DNA from: an uncultured Spirochaetales bacterium
GTDB taxonomy: Bacteria; Spirochaetota; Spirochaetia; Sphaerochaetales; Sphaerochaetaceae
Direction of reading: 5' to 3'
Length of the DNA stretch: 64,000 nt
Assembly: GCA_934276485.1 (NCBI GenBank)
Contig: CAKQTE010000083.1
Coordinates: 1-64,000, forward strand
Positions 43,197 to 50,720 of the stretch are shown piece by piece. Numbering within the stretch: the first letter of the stretch is position 1; each line of letters opens with the position of its first letter. The notes below the pieces were generated by a model that had not been told where the DNA came from, did no database searches, and saw only the letters and a program-made list of their open reading frames with translations. The position numbers were made by a program, and so were the translations under genes.

Positions 43197-43724
43197 ATGA
43201 AGAAAGTCACAACCCTAATGTGTATCCTACTTTGCGTATTATTCGCATTTACTTCATGTTCGAACGAACCTAGAAAGGCAACGGAAGATGAGGCTAGAAT
43301 CATCAAAAGTCTAGACAGAATGAATTTTGGAAAAGTTGCAAATGACAATCTAAAACTAGATGCTTCATCAGATTCCAAATTGATTACAAGCGTTAAAATC
43401 GATGCAGGAAAAGTAGAACTTGAGGGTGGCGCCGATTTTGGAGATGGAACTGTAAGTACTAACCTTATTTTTAAATTAACAGGATTCAATGTTGAGGTTG
43501 TAGATGACTTACAAAAATATAATTTCTCTTTCGATGGAAAACTAAAGCAGAAGCTAAAAGCTGGTGCAACCAAATATTCTCTTGATTTAAACAACAGCAT
43601 GGTTGTAGATGTAAATGTTAACTATAACGAAAAGAATTATCCTATCAGAATTGAAGAGAGCTTCTCTTTAAAGGCAGGAAGAGAAAAACTATACTTTGTT
43701 GGAAACCAACAAGTCACACTATAA
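43197..43724 (+). CDS. small lipoprotein
   Basis: 175 residues from ATG 43197 (AAGGAGA upstream). Signal peptide MKKVTTLMCILLCVLF and lipobox FTSC (Cys21). The mature part is rich in alternating charged/hydrophobic strands (IDAGKVELEGGADFGDG), suggesting an all-beta domain; no family recognised. An upstream in-frame reading adds 23 unlikely residues. Monocistronic with a terminator. Confidence 0.75.
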   Translation: MKKVTTLMCILLCVLFAFTSCSNEPRKATEDEARIIKSLDRMNFGKVANDNLKLDASSDSKLITSVKIDAGKVELEGGADFGDGTVSTNLIFKLTGFNVEVVDDLQKYNFSFDGKLKQKLKAGATKYSLDLNNSMVVDVNVNYNEKNYPIRIEESFSLKAGREKLYFVGNQQVTL

Positions 43725-43744
43725 TCTTTTGTACCCTTTTATTT

Positions 43745-43772
43745 TCGGAGGTTTCGGCCTCCGATTTTCTTT
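43745..43772 (+). terminator. terminator of the small lipoprotein gene
   Basis: Perfect 7-bp stem TCGGAGG/CCTCCGA, loop TTTCGG, then TTTTCTTTC. Confidence 0.8.
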
Positions 43773-43864
43773 CTAGAAAGAAACAAAAATAACTCATATA
43801 TGCATTGTTTTTAGCGAAAAAGCCATTTGTTTTTGCTATACTTTTATATATAGGGAGGTACATC

Positions 43865-44431
43865 ATGTCAAACTGTCCTGTCTGCGGAAAGAAGATATCA
43901 TTTATGGAAGGATATGGTTTTTATGATCAAACCATATGCTTTGATTGTCATAAGATGACAGATACAGACTTCCTGTCCTCCCTTTCATCCCAAGCAATAA
44001 AACAAAAGATCGATGGAATTGATGACAAGTTAAAGCGTCCTGGAATTCCAGAGCGCGTCAGAGCAGACCTATTGCATGTTAGGGAGATCTTTCAGGAAGC
44101 ATTTGAAGAACAAGTACTAATCGAAAGAGAAAAACATGAAGAGAATGAACAGATCAGAGGCTTCCATGTATCTACACTCTCTACTCGCCCTGGATACATG
44201 ATCAAGAAATCACTTGGACTTGTATTCATAAACCCTAAAACAGAGGGTTATGAGATGAATGATTACAACTCATGGATGGAAGATGCATTAAATGCTCTTT
44301 CGAAGAAAGCCTATAAGATGGGTGCTAACACAATCCTTGATTTGCAGATTCTACAGCAAGGTAGCTATCTAGATAGTTGCTTATTTTATGGAACTGCAGC
44401 TTATACAGAACCTATCAAGACAGAAGACTAG
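43865..44431 (+). CDS. zinc-ribbon protein with a YbjQ-like C-terminal domain
   Basis: 188 residues from ATG 43865 (GGGAGG nine bases upstream). N-terminal zinc ribbon CPVCGKK...CFDCH (Cys pairs at 4/7 and 25/28), a charged linker, then a domain (about 95-188) resembling UPF0145/YbjQ: ALNALSKKAYKMGANTILDL. YbjQ-like proteins form ring oligomers of uncertain function. The call rests on these two patterns. Confidence 0.65.
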   Translation: MSNCPVCGKKISFMEGYGFYDQTICFDCHKMTDTDFLSSLSSQAIKQKIDGIDDKLKRPGIPERVRADLLHVREIFQEAFEEQVLIEREKHEENEQIRGFHVSTLSTRPGYMIKKSLGLVFINPKTEGYEMNDYNSWMEDALNALSKKAYKMGANTILDLQILQQGSYLDSCLFYGTAAYTEPIKTED

Positions 44432-44658
44432 ACAAATTCTAGCTTCACGCACTTGCCTGCAACTTTCGCCAGTCGCTTTATCTCTCCAAGTGAGGGATTG
44501 CCATCTAATGCAAGAATCTTCTCGAGACGTTCTGAGTCTATTTCAGACGCATCTACCAAATCATCCAAACTCATGGTATCTAGAAGTTGGGTTATTAACT
44601 TCACAACTTCCAGATCTGCCTGAAACAAAAGAAAAATATCCTCATCCATTTTTGCCAT
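44428..44658 (-). CDS. small XRE-type HTH protein (antitoxin-like)
   Basis: 76 residues. The segment MSLDDLVDASEIDSERLEKI (29-48) followed by NPSLGEIKRLAKVAGKCVKL fits the helix-turn-helix of HigA-type antitoxins and XRE regulators. There is no toxin gene adjacent. Its ATG at 44658 lies in the loop of the hairpin that looks like the carB terminator, and no Shine-Dalgarno is visible, so it might depend on read-through from carAB or use a later start. Convergent with and overlapping the previous gene's last codon. Confidence 0.55.
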   Translation of the reverse strand: MAKMDEDIFLLFQADLEVVKLITQLLDTMSLDDLVDASEIDSERLEKILALDGNPSLGEIKRLAKVAGKCVKLEFV

Positions 44659-44670
44659 GAGATGAGGATA
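44628..44670 (-). terminator. carB terminator overlapping the small HTH gene start
   Basis: Minus strand perfect 10-bp arms TATCCTCATC/GATGAGGATA (44661-44670 and 44637-44646), 14-base loop, then TTTTTCTTTT. Confidence 0.65.
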
Positions 44671-44680
44671 CTACTATTTC

Positions 44681-47600
44681 TTATTTTTGAGGAAGCTCTC
44701 TTACGATAGAGCGTTTTTTCTGAATATACTTTATTGCCTCTACAGATGCCTCAGCTGCAGATGTAGTTGTTGTATATGGAATATGATGACGCATTGCCTC
44801 AGTTCTGATATCGTCATCGGATTGCCTGGAGTGGAAACCCATTGGGGTGTTGATAATCAAATCAACCTTGTGTGCAGATATCATATCAACAATATTTGGA
44901 TGCCCCTCATGGACCTTAAGAACTACGTTAGCAAGAATTCCTTCATTATATAGGTCTCTTGCAGTTCCCCTTGTAGCAAAGATCTCGAATCCAAGTTTTT
45001 CTAAAGCTTTTGCAACCGGTGCAATGGTTTTTCTATCCTTCTTGTTAACACTTATAATTACTCGTCCAGAAGGAGGAAGGTTGTTTCCACCAGATATCTC
45101 GGCTTTCAAATAAGCTTCTCCGAAAGTTCGACCGTAACCTGCAACCTCGCCAGTAGATTTCATCTCTGGACCAAGCTGAGGGTCTACATCCTTGAAGCGA
45201 TCGAAAGAGAATACCGCTTCCTTGATAGCCCAACCAGTGATGCAATGGCCCTCTCCTATCTCAGAATTCTTCTTTACAAGTCCTTGCTCTTTCAAGCTCT
45301 CTCCAAGCCATACTCTAACTGCCGCTTCAACAAGATCAACTCCAGAAGATTTTGAGATAAATGGAACGGTTCTAGAACCTCTTGGGTTTACTTCGATGAT
45401 ATATAGTTTGCCATCCTTTTCCGCAAACTGGATATTCATCAATCCTCGGACATTCAATCTCTTGGATAGCTTCAGTGCCCACTGTCTCATCTCATCAAGA
45501 ATCTCTGGCTTTGATTTATAAGGAGGGAATACTGCGGCAGAGTCTCCAGAGTGAATACCAGCAGCTTCAATATGCTGCAAAATTCCACCAATGTAGATGT
45601 TATTTCCATCACAGACTGCGTCCAAGTCATACTCGAATGCATCTTCAAGAAATTGGTCTACCAAGACAGGAGCTTCCTTTGAGATCTCAAGAGTTGGATT
45701 GTTTGCAATAAACTCATCAAGTCCGTTGTCATCATAAGCGATGAACATAGCCCTTCCGCCAAGAACAAATGATGGCCTTAGGAGAACAGGATAGCCTATC
45801 TCTTTTGCATATTGATATATCTCACTCTTGTTTTCAGCAGCTCTATTCTCAGGCTGTCTGAGACCAAGTTCTTTCACTAGGGATGAGAACAAACCTCTAT
45901 CTTCAGTTAGATCAATTGACTCAAGAGATGTTCCTATGATGTTAGCACCATTTTCCTGCAATGCCCTAGCCATATTAAGAGGTGTCTGTCCTCCTAGCTG
46001 CAATACAACATCCTTGCAACCTTCGTTGTGTATGATATCCAAAACACTTTCTGCAGTCAGAGGTTCAATGTAGAGTCTGTCAGAAGTATTGTAGTCTGTT
46101 GAAACTGTCTCAGGATTGGAGTTTATCATGATAGTCTTCTTTCCATGTTTTCTGAATGCACGGGAAGAAAGAGTACAGCATGTATCGAACTCAAGTCCTT
46201 GTCCAATTCTATTAGGACCCGATGCAACGATGACCACAGCATCCTTTCCAAGTCCTTCTCCTTCGCTCTCTTCTCCAAATGTATTATATAGATATGGTGT
46301 TAGCGCCTTGAATTCTCCTGCACAAGTATCGACATAGTGTCTAGCAGGATACATGTGAGATGAAACCTTATGACCTGATATCTTTTCAATGGCCTTGTCT
46401 GATAGCCCTGCTTTCTTGCTCTCTAGATATAGCTCATCAGTTAGATCTTCCTTTTCAAGCCTCTCTTCTAGTAGTGCCATGTCCAAAAGAATTGATAAGA
46501 AATAGATATCGAAACCTGTGATTCTAGAGAGATTTTCCAAGTCTCTCTCTCCTTCCTTTATAACTGTATAGCACGCAAGTAATCTCAAGGGGTGTGCAGA
46601 ATGAAGAAGAGTATCAACATCATATTCATTTCTATCAAGAGCTGTTATGCACTCCATCTTACGCTCACTGCTTCTATATGCCTTGTTTATAGATTCGAGC
46701 ATAGTGCGTCCTAGTGCCAAGCACTCTCCTACAGAGCGCATTTGAGTTCCGAGTGCGGAACTTTTCAATGGAAACTTCTCTAACTCAAAGCGAGGAATCT
46801 TGACAGCGACATAATCGAGCGCTGGTTCAAAGCAAGAGACAGATGCGCCTGTGATTTCATTCTCGACTTCATCGAGAGTGTATCCTACAGCAAGCTTTGT
46901 TGAAATTCTTGCAATTGGGTATCCAGTTGCTTTACTTGCAAGAGCGGATGAGCGTGATACTCTAGGATTCATCTCAATTACGATCATTCTCTTGTGGTCA
47001 GGAGAAAGTGCAAACTGTACATTTGAGCCCCCGCAATCGACACCTACTGCTCGAAGAATGTCGATGGATGCGTTACGCATCTTCTGGTATTCAGCATCTG
47101 TAAGTGTTTGAATTGGAGCTACGGTAATACTATCTCCTGTATGAACTCCCATTGGATCTATGTTTTCGATGGAGCATACGATGATCGCATTGTCTTTCTT
47201 ATCTCGCATGACCTCCATCTCAAACTCTCTCCATCCGATCAAGGACTCCTCTATAAGGATTTCGTGAGCAGGAGATTCATCTAACGCTTTTAGAACCATC
47301 ATCTCAAATTCTTCTTCTCTTTCGATGATGTTTCCTCCCATTCCACCTAGTGTGAAAGATGGACGGATGATCAATGGGAGAGGAATCTCTTTCTTGATTT
47401 TGTATGCTTCTTCCAAGCTTCTTGCGATTCCTGACTTAGCACTTTCAAGGCCTAGAGAAGAAACAATATCCTTGAACTTCTCTCTATCTTCAGCTTTATC
47501 GATAGACTCTGCAGATGCTCCCAATACCTTTACATTATATTTATCCAGCAGACCAGACGCTTGAAGCTCCATCGTAAGGTTGAGAGCAGTCTGACCTCCC

Positions 47601-47866
47601 ATTGTAGATAGAATTGCATCTGGCGCAACTTGTTCGAATATTCTTTCTATATATTCAATCTTCAAAGGTTCCAAAAAGATATGGTCTGCAGTGGATGGTG
47701 TTGTCATTACAGTTGCAGGATTTGGATTGATTAAAGAAACTTCATATCCTTCTTCCTTCAATGCTCTGACAGCTTGGTTTCCAGAGTAGTCGAACTCACA
47801 AGCCTGTCCTATTACAATTGGACCTGAACCAATAACCAAAATATGGTGAATATCATCTCGTCTCAT
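44681..47866 (-). CDS. carB: carbamoyl phosphate synthase large subunit
   Basis: 1061 residues, full CarB length, with two homologous ATP-grasp halves: GSGPIVIGQACEFDYSG near residue 13 and VIVASGPNRIGQGLEFD near 545, then a C-terminal MGS-like allosteric domain. Uses ammonia from CarA, bicarbonate and two ATP to make carbamoyl phosphate for pyrimidines and arginine. Its ATG overlaps the carA stop (ATGA). Confidence 0.97.
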   Translation of the reverse strand: MRRDDIHHILVIGSGPIVIGQACEFDYSGNQAVRALKEEGYEVSLINPNPATVMTTPSTADHIFLEPLKIEYIERIFEQVAPDAILSTMGGQTALNLTMELQASGLLDKYNVKVLGASAESIDKAEDREKFKDIVSSLGLESAKSGIARSLEEAYKIKKEIPLPLIIRPSFTLGGMGGNIIEREEEFEMMVLKALDESPAHEILIEESLIGWREFEMEVMRDKKDNAIIVCSIENIDPMGVHTGDSITVAPIQTLTDAEYQKMRNASIDILRAVGVDCGGSNVQFALSPDHKRMIVIEMNPRVSRSSALASKATGYPIARISTKLAVGYTLDEVENEITGASVSCFEPALDYVAVKIPRFELEKFPLKSSALGTQMRSVGECLALGRTMLESINKAYRSSERKMECITALDRNEYDVDTLLHSAHPLRLLACYTVIKEGERDLENLSRITGFDIYFLSILLDMALLEERLEKEDLTDELYLESKKAGLSDKAIEKISGHKVSSHMYPARHYVDTCAGEFKALTPYLYNTFGEESEGEGLGKDAVVIVASGPNRIGQGLEFDTCCTLSSRAFRKHGKKTIMINSNPETVSTDYNTSDRLYIEPLTAESVLDIIHNEGCKDVVLQLGGQTPLNMARALQENGANIIGTSLESIDLTEDRGLFSSLVKELGLRQPENRAAENKSEIYQYAKEIGYPVLLRPSFVLGGRAMFIAYDDNGLDEFIANNPTLEISKEAPVLVDQFLEDAFEYDLDAVCDGNNIYIGGILQHIEAAGIHSGDSAAVFPPYKSKPEILDEMRQWALKLSKRLNVRGLMNIQFAEKDGKLYIIEVNPRGSRTVPFISKSSGVDLVEAAVRVWLGESLKEQGLVKKNSEIGEGHCITGWAIKEAVFSFDRFKDVDPQLGPEMKSTGEVAGYGRTFGEAYLKAEISGGNNLPPSGRVIISVNKKDRKTIAPVAKALEKLGFEIFATRGTARDLYNEGILANVVLKVHEGHPNIVDMISAHKVDLIINTPMGFHSRQSDDDIRTEAMRHHIPYTTTTSAAEASVEAIKYIQKKRSIVRELPQK

Positions 47867-48960
47867 TTTTTCAATCCTATAAAATCATCAAATATTGCAG
47901 AGGCTTCCTCTGGGCCTGGTGCAGCTTCTGGATGAAACTGTACAGACATTGCATCCATGTCTCTGCAAACAAGCCCTTCTACAGAGCCGTCATTGGCATT
48001 CTCAAACCATACTTCCACATTCTCAGGAAGAGAGTCTCTTGAGCTCATGAACCCATGGTTCTGTGCAGTCACAAATACTCTTCCTGTATAGTTGTCCTTT
48101 ACAGGATGATTTGATCCATGGTGACCAAACTTCATCTTCTCAGTCTTTCCACCAAGAGCAATTGTCAGAATTTGGTGTCCAAGACATATTCCCCTTATAG
48201 GAAGTTTTCCAAGGCATGATTTTGTCATTTCCACTGCATCTATCAATAGTGCTGGGTCTCCGGGTCCATTTGATAAAAACAGTGCATCTGGGTTTAAAGC
48301 GAGAATCTCTTCTGCTTTTACACTCGGAGGTAAGAGTGTTACTGCAACATCTCTTTTATAGAAGTTTGCAATGATGGATCTCTTGATTCCAAAATCAACA
48401 ATAGCAAAGTGTTTAATTGGATTAGCAGGAGGAATAGGAAATCCATCTCCTAGGGTTGGATTATAGACTTTTTCCTTTACACACACCTGATCAATTAGAT
48501 TGATCTGTGTAATCAAAGGATATTCTTCAAGCTTCTCTAGAGCCTTACTTCTATCTTCCTCATAGAAGATGATTCCATTCTGGCTTCCATGCTCTCTTAG
48601 ATATAGCGTCAAAGCTCTTGTGTCTATTCCTGATAATAGTGGCACTCCTTCCTTCTTCAGATATTCATCTAGAGTGAGTCTGCCAGCCATCACAATTCCT
48701 TGATAGAGCTGTTTCACAATAAGAGCAGTGGCTTTTACTCCACTGCTCTCACTATCAAATAAATCAATTCCGTAATTACCAATCATTGGGCTAGTAAGTG
48801 TAACTATTTGCCCTTTATAAGAAGGATCTGTGAGGATTTCCTGATATCCAGGAGTACCTGTATTGAAAACAACTTCCCCCGCCTCTAGCTTAATATCAGC
48901 ACCAAAGGCTACACCTTCAAATTCTTTACCATCTTTAAGTCTAAGGATTGCTTTTTTCAT
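47863..48960 (-). CDS. carA: carbamoyl phosphate synthase small subunit
   Basis: 365 residues from ATG 48960 (MKKAILRLKDGKEFEG, the standard N-terminus); an upstream reading adds 21 cysteine-rich residues that no family member has. Class I glutamine amidotransferase with nucleophile Cys in GICLGHQ and His-Glu in VQFHPEAAPGP. It feeds ammonia to CarB. No Shine-Dalgarno; the predicted -10 box is only 10 bases from the ATG. The promoter carries repeated TGCAACA boxes. Confidence 0.96.
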   Translation of the reverse strand: MKKAILRLKDGKEFEGVAFGADIKLEAGEVVFNTGTPGYQEILTDPSYKGQIVTLTSPMIGNYGIDLFDSESSGVKATALIVKQLYQGIVMAGRLTLDEYLKKEGVPLLSGIDTRALTLYLREHGSQNGIIFYEEDRSKALEKLEEYPLITQINLIDQVCVKEKVYNPTLGDGFPIPPANPIKHFAIVDFGIKRSIIANFYKRDVAVTLLPPSVKAEEILALNPDALFLSNGPGDPALLIDAVEMTKSCLGKLPIRGICLGHQILTIALGGKTEKMKFGHHGSNHPVKDNYTGRVFVTAQNHGFMSSRDSLPENVEVWFENANDGSVEGLVCRDMDAMSVQFHPEAAPGPEEASAIFDDFIGLKK

Positions 48961-48970
48961 GTCGCAGGAG

Positions 48971-49000
48971 AGTATACAGATTATGCAACAATAAATGCAA
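48971..49000 (-). promoter_or_regulatory. carAB promoter, near-leaderless
   Basis: Minus strand TTGCAT (48995-49000), 18-bp spacer, TATACT (48971-48976), then 10 bases to the ATG at 48960. Expected leader three or four bases. Confidence 0.5.
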
Positions 49001-49066
49001 CAGGTATTTAGAAAATGCAACAAATTTCAACATTATTATGATTTTTGTTGCAAAACTGTTGCAACA
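48984..49066. promoter_or_regulatory. cluster of TGCAACA boxes over and upstream of the carAB promoter
   Basis: Direct copies of TGCAACA at 48984-48990, 48996-49002 and 49016-49022, one inverted copy (TGTTGCA) at 49046-49052, and the perfect palindrome TGTTGCAACA at 49057-49066. Two copies overlap the -35/spacer region, as a repressor operator would. The regulator is unknown; a pyrimidine, arginine or nucleotide-responsive factor is an inference. Confidence 0.55.
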
Positions 49067-49191
49067 TATATTAAAGAATACCATTTATAAGCACAAAAAA
49101 TATTTTGTAATTTTTTTATGATCTTATTTTCTTATATGGTAAAGAATTGAAAAATATTTAAGATTTTTCGAATTATTTTTTATAAAATCTG

Positions 49192-49220
49192 TTGACAACT
49201 TTTTCTGATTTATGCATACT
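49192..49220 (+). promoter_or_regulatory. promoter of the tRNA operon
   Basis: TTGACA at 49192-49197, exactly 17-bp spacer, CATACT at 49215-49220; transcription would begin about 40 bases before tRNA-His. The 125 bases upstream are extremely AT-rich, resembling an UP-element region. Confidence 0.65.
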
Positions 49221-49265
49221 CTGTGTTGTTGAAATTGCAGTGCAAACGCAATGCTTTCCATTAAT

Positions 49266-49338
49266 GGTGGAAGTAGTTCAGCGGTAGAGCGGCAGATTGT
49301 GGATCTGCTTGTCGAGGGTTCGATCCCCTTCTTCCACC
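49266..49338 (+). tRNA. tRNA-His (anticodon GTG)
   Basis: Acceptor GTGGAAG/CTTCCAC with the extra G at -1 opposite C73, diagnostic of tRNA-His. Anticodon arm GCAGA/TCTGC with loop TTGTGGA. CCA not encoded. Confidence 0.95.
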
Positions 49339-49365
49339 CTTCGCTTCCCACTAGGGAGGTAAAAC

Positions 49366-49438
49366 GCGCTCTTAGCTCAATGGATAGAGCGTCAGACTTC
49401 GAATCTGCAGGTTGCAAGTTCGAGTCTTGCAGGGCGCA
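49366..49438 (+). tRNA. tRNA-Arg (anticodon TCG)
   Basis: Acceptor GCGCTCT/AGGGCGC, loop CTTCGAA giving anticodon TCG, T-arm GTTCGAGTC. The anticodon stem has one weak outer pair. CCA not encoded. Confidence 0.93.
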
Positions 49439-49450
49439 GCAATTTTGAAT

Positions 49451-49523
49451 GGGCCGCTAGCTCAGCTGGTAGAGCAACAGACTCTTAATCTGTGGGTCAA
49501 AGGTTCGATCCCTTTGCGGCTCA
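49451..49523 (+). tRNA. tRNA-Lys (anticodon CTT)
   Basis: Acceptor GGGCCGC/GCGGCTC, anticodon stem ACAGA/TCTGT with loop CTCTTAA (CTT), T-arm GGTTCGATC. CCA not encoded. Confidence 0.95.
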
Positions 49524-49534
49524 ATATCCTTTTT

Positions 49535-49614
49535 GCGAGCGTGGTGAAATTGGTATACACGCTAGACTTAGGATCTAGTGCCTTGGCGTGAGAGTTCGAG
49601 TCTCTCCGCTCGCA
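49535..49614 (+). tRNA. tRNA-Leu (anticodon TAG)
   Basis: 80 bases with a long variable arm (class II); acceptor GCGAGCG/CGCTCGC, anticodon stem CTAGA/TCTAG, loop CTTAGGA (TAG). CCA not encoded. Confidence 0.95.
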
Positions 49615-49620
49615 ATCAAA

Positions 49621-49643
49621 TAGAACCTAAGAAAAAGGTTCTA
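49621..49643. other. intergenic hairpin between tRNA-Leu and tRNA-Gly
   Basis: Perfect 8-bp arms TAGAACCT/AGGTTCTA with a 7-base A-rich loop and no T-run after it. Probably a processing signal in the tRNA transcript rather than a terminator. Confidence 0.5.
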
Positions 49644-49646
49644 AAT

Positions 49647-49718
49647 GCGAAAGTAGCCTAGTGGTTAGGCACTACCTTGCCAAGGTAGCTCACACGGGTT
49701 CGATTCCCGCCTTTCGCT
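49647..49718 (+). tRNA. tRNA-Gly (anticodon GCC)
   Basis: Acceptor GCGAAAG/CTTTCGC, anticodon stem CTACC/GGTAG with loop TTGCCAA (GCC), T-arm GGTTCGATTCC. CCA not encoded. Last gene of the operon. Confidence 0.95.
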
Positions 49719-49720
49719 CT

Positions 49721-49748
49721 AAACTTCCTTTCGAGGAAGTTTTTTTTT
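49721..49748 (+). terminator. terminator of the tRNA operon
   Basis: Stem AAACTTCCT/AGGAAGTTT with TTCG loop, followed by eight or more Ts. Confidence 0.9.
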
Positions 49749-49757
49749 GACCTTTTG

Positions 49758-49786
49758 TTGCTTATTGTTATTCCAGACTTTATCAT
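49758..49786 (+). promoter_or_regulatory. promoter of the TIM-barrel gene (leaderless)
   Basis: TTGCTT at 49758-49763, 17-bp spacer, TATCAT at 49781-49786, then six bases to the ATG at 49793. No Shine-Dalgarno. Confidence 0.55.
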
Positions 49787-49792
49787 CCTTAT

Positions 49793-50710
49793 ATGAAAAG
49801 AATGCTAGATATGACTCCTAGAGAGTTAACAAACCTTAACAAAGAAGAATTTCTATATGCAATCGCTTCCTCGGAAGGAAGAGTCATGGTATCTGAAACA
49901 ATTGGAATTGCAATGCCAGTGCTTGTCGATATCACAAATGCAGAACTTGCAAGCGCGATGGGAGCCGATATTCTAATACTGAATCTCTTTGATTTAGACA
50001 AGCCCATCATTAATGGATTGAAAGTAGATAGACCAGAAAATACTATCAGAGAACTCAAAAGATTAACAGGGCGAGCAATAGGTATCAATCTTGAACCAGT
50101 TGATTCAATAGATGAAACAAAACAAGAGCTGTGGGCTATGAGCAAAGGCAGAGCTGCAACGGTGGAGAACGCAAAGAAAGCTTTAGAGATGGGAGTCGAT
50201 TTCATAGTTCTAACAGGAAACCCTGGAAACGGTGTTACAAATGATGCTATTGCATCCTCATTGAAGAAAATCAGTTCTTCTCTTGGAGACAAATTGACTC
50301 TTGTTGCGGGCAAGATGCACTCATCTGGAATTCCATCTGAAAGCGGTGAGAATATAATCACGAAGGAAGATGTAGATCTATTTATCGATAATGGTGCAGA
50401 CATTGTTCTCCTACCTGCTCCAGGAACCGTTCCAGGTCTAACAACTGACTATATCCATTCATTGATCAAGGAAATCCACAAACACAACAAACTAGCTCTT
50501 ACAAGTATTGGCACAAGCCAGAAAGGTGCAGATATAGAGACAATGAAAAGAATTGCACTAGAGTCAAAGATTGCAGGAGCCGATCTTCATCACATTGGAG
50601 ACAGTGGATATATGGGAATGAGCCTACCGGAGAATATATTTGCCTACTCCGTTGCAATACGAGGCGTTAGACACACATATAGAAGGATGGCAATGAGCAT
50701 AGAGCGCTGA
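49793..50710 (+). CDS. TIM-barrel family protein (DUF7916-like)
   Basis: 305 residues with the beta/alpha rhythm of a TIM barrel: GADILILNLFDLDKP, IGINLEPVD, DFIVLTGNPGNGVTN, LTLVAGKMHSSGI, ADIVLLPAPGTVPG and a C-terminal HHIGDSGY. Similar proteins have been mislabelled haloacid-dehalogenase-like; I believe the family is DUF7916, often beside sugar-PTS genes, with no proven activity. The GNPGNGV phosphate-binding-like loop suggests a phosphorylated substrate. Leaderless promoter directly upstream. Monocistronic. Confidence 0.6.
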   Translation: MKRMLDMTPRELTNLNKEEFLYAIASSEGRVMVSETIGIAMPVLVDITNAELASAMGADILILNLFDLDKPIINGLKVDRPENTIRELKRLTGRAIGINLEPVDSIDETKQELWAMSKGRAATVENAKKALEMGVDFIVLTGNPGNGVTNDAIASSLKKISSSLGDKLTLVAGKMHSSGIPSESGENIITKEDVDLFIDNGADIVLLPAPGTVPGLTTDYIHSLIKEIHKHNKLALTSIGTSQKGADIETMKRIALESKIAGADLHHIGDSGYMGMSLPENIFAYSVAIRGVRHTYRRMAMSIER

Positions 50711-50720
50711 TTCAATCTTG

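Noticed and set aside
43124..43600. Minus-strand open frame opposite the small lipoprotein
   Set aside because: The plus strand has a ribosome-binding site, signal peptide and lipobox; the reverse reading has none.
49789..50403. Long minus-strand open frame opposite the TIM-barrel gene
   Set aside because: Shadow of the plus-strand gene, which has a promoter and a coherent fold pattern.
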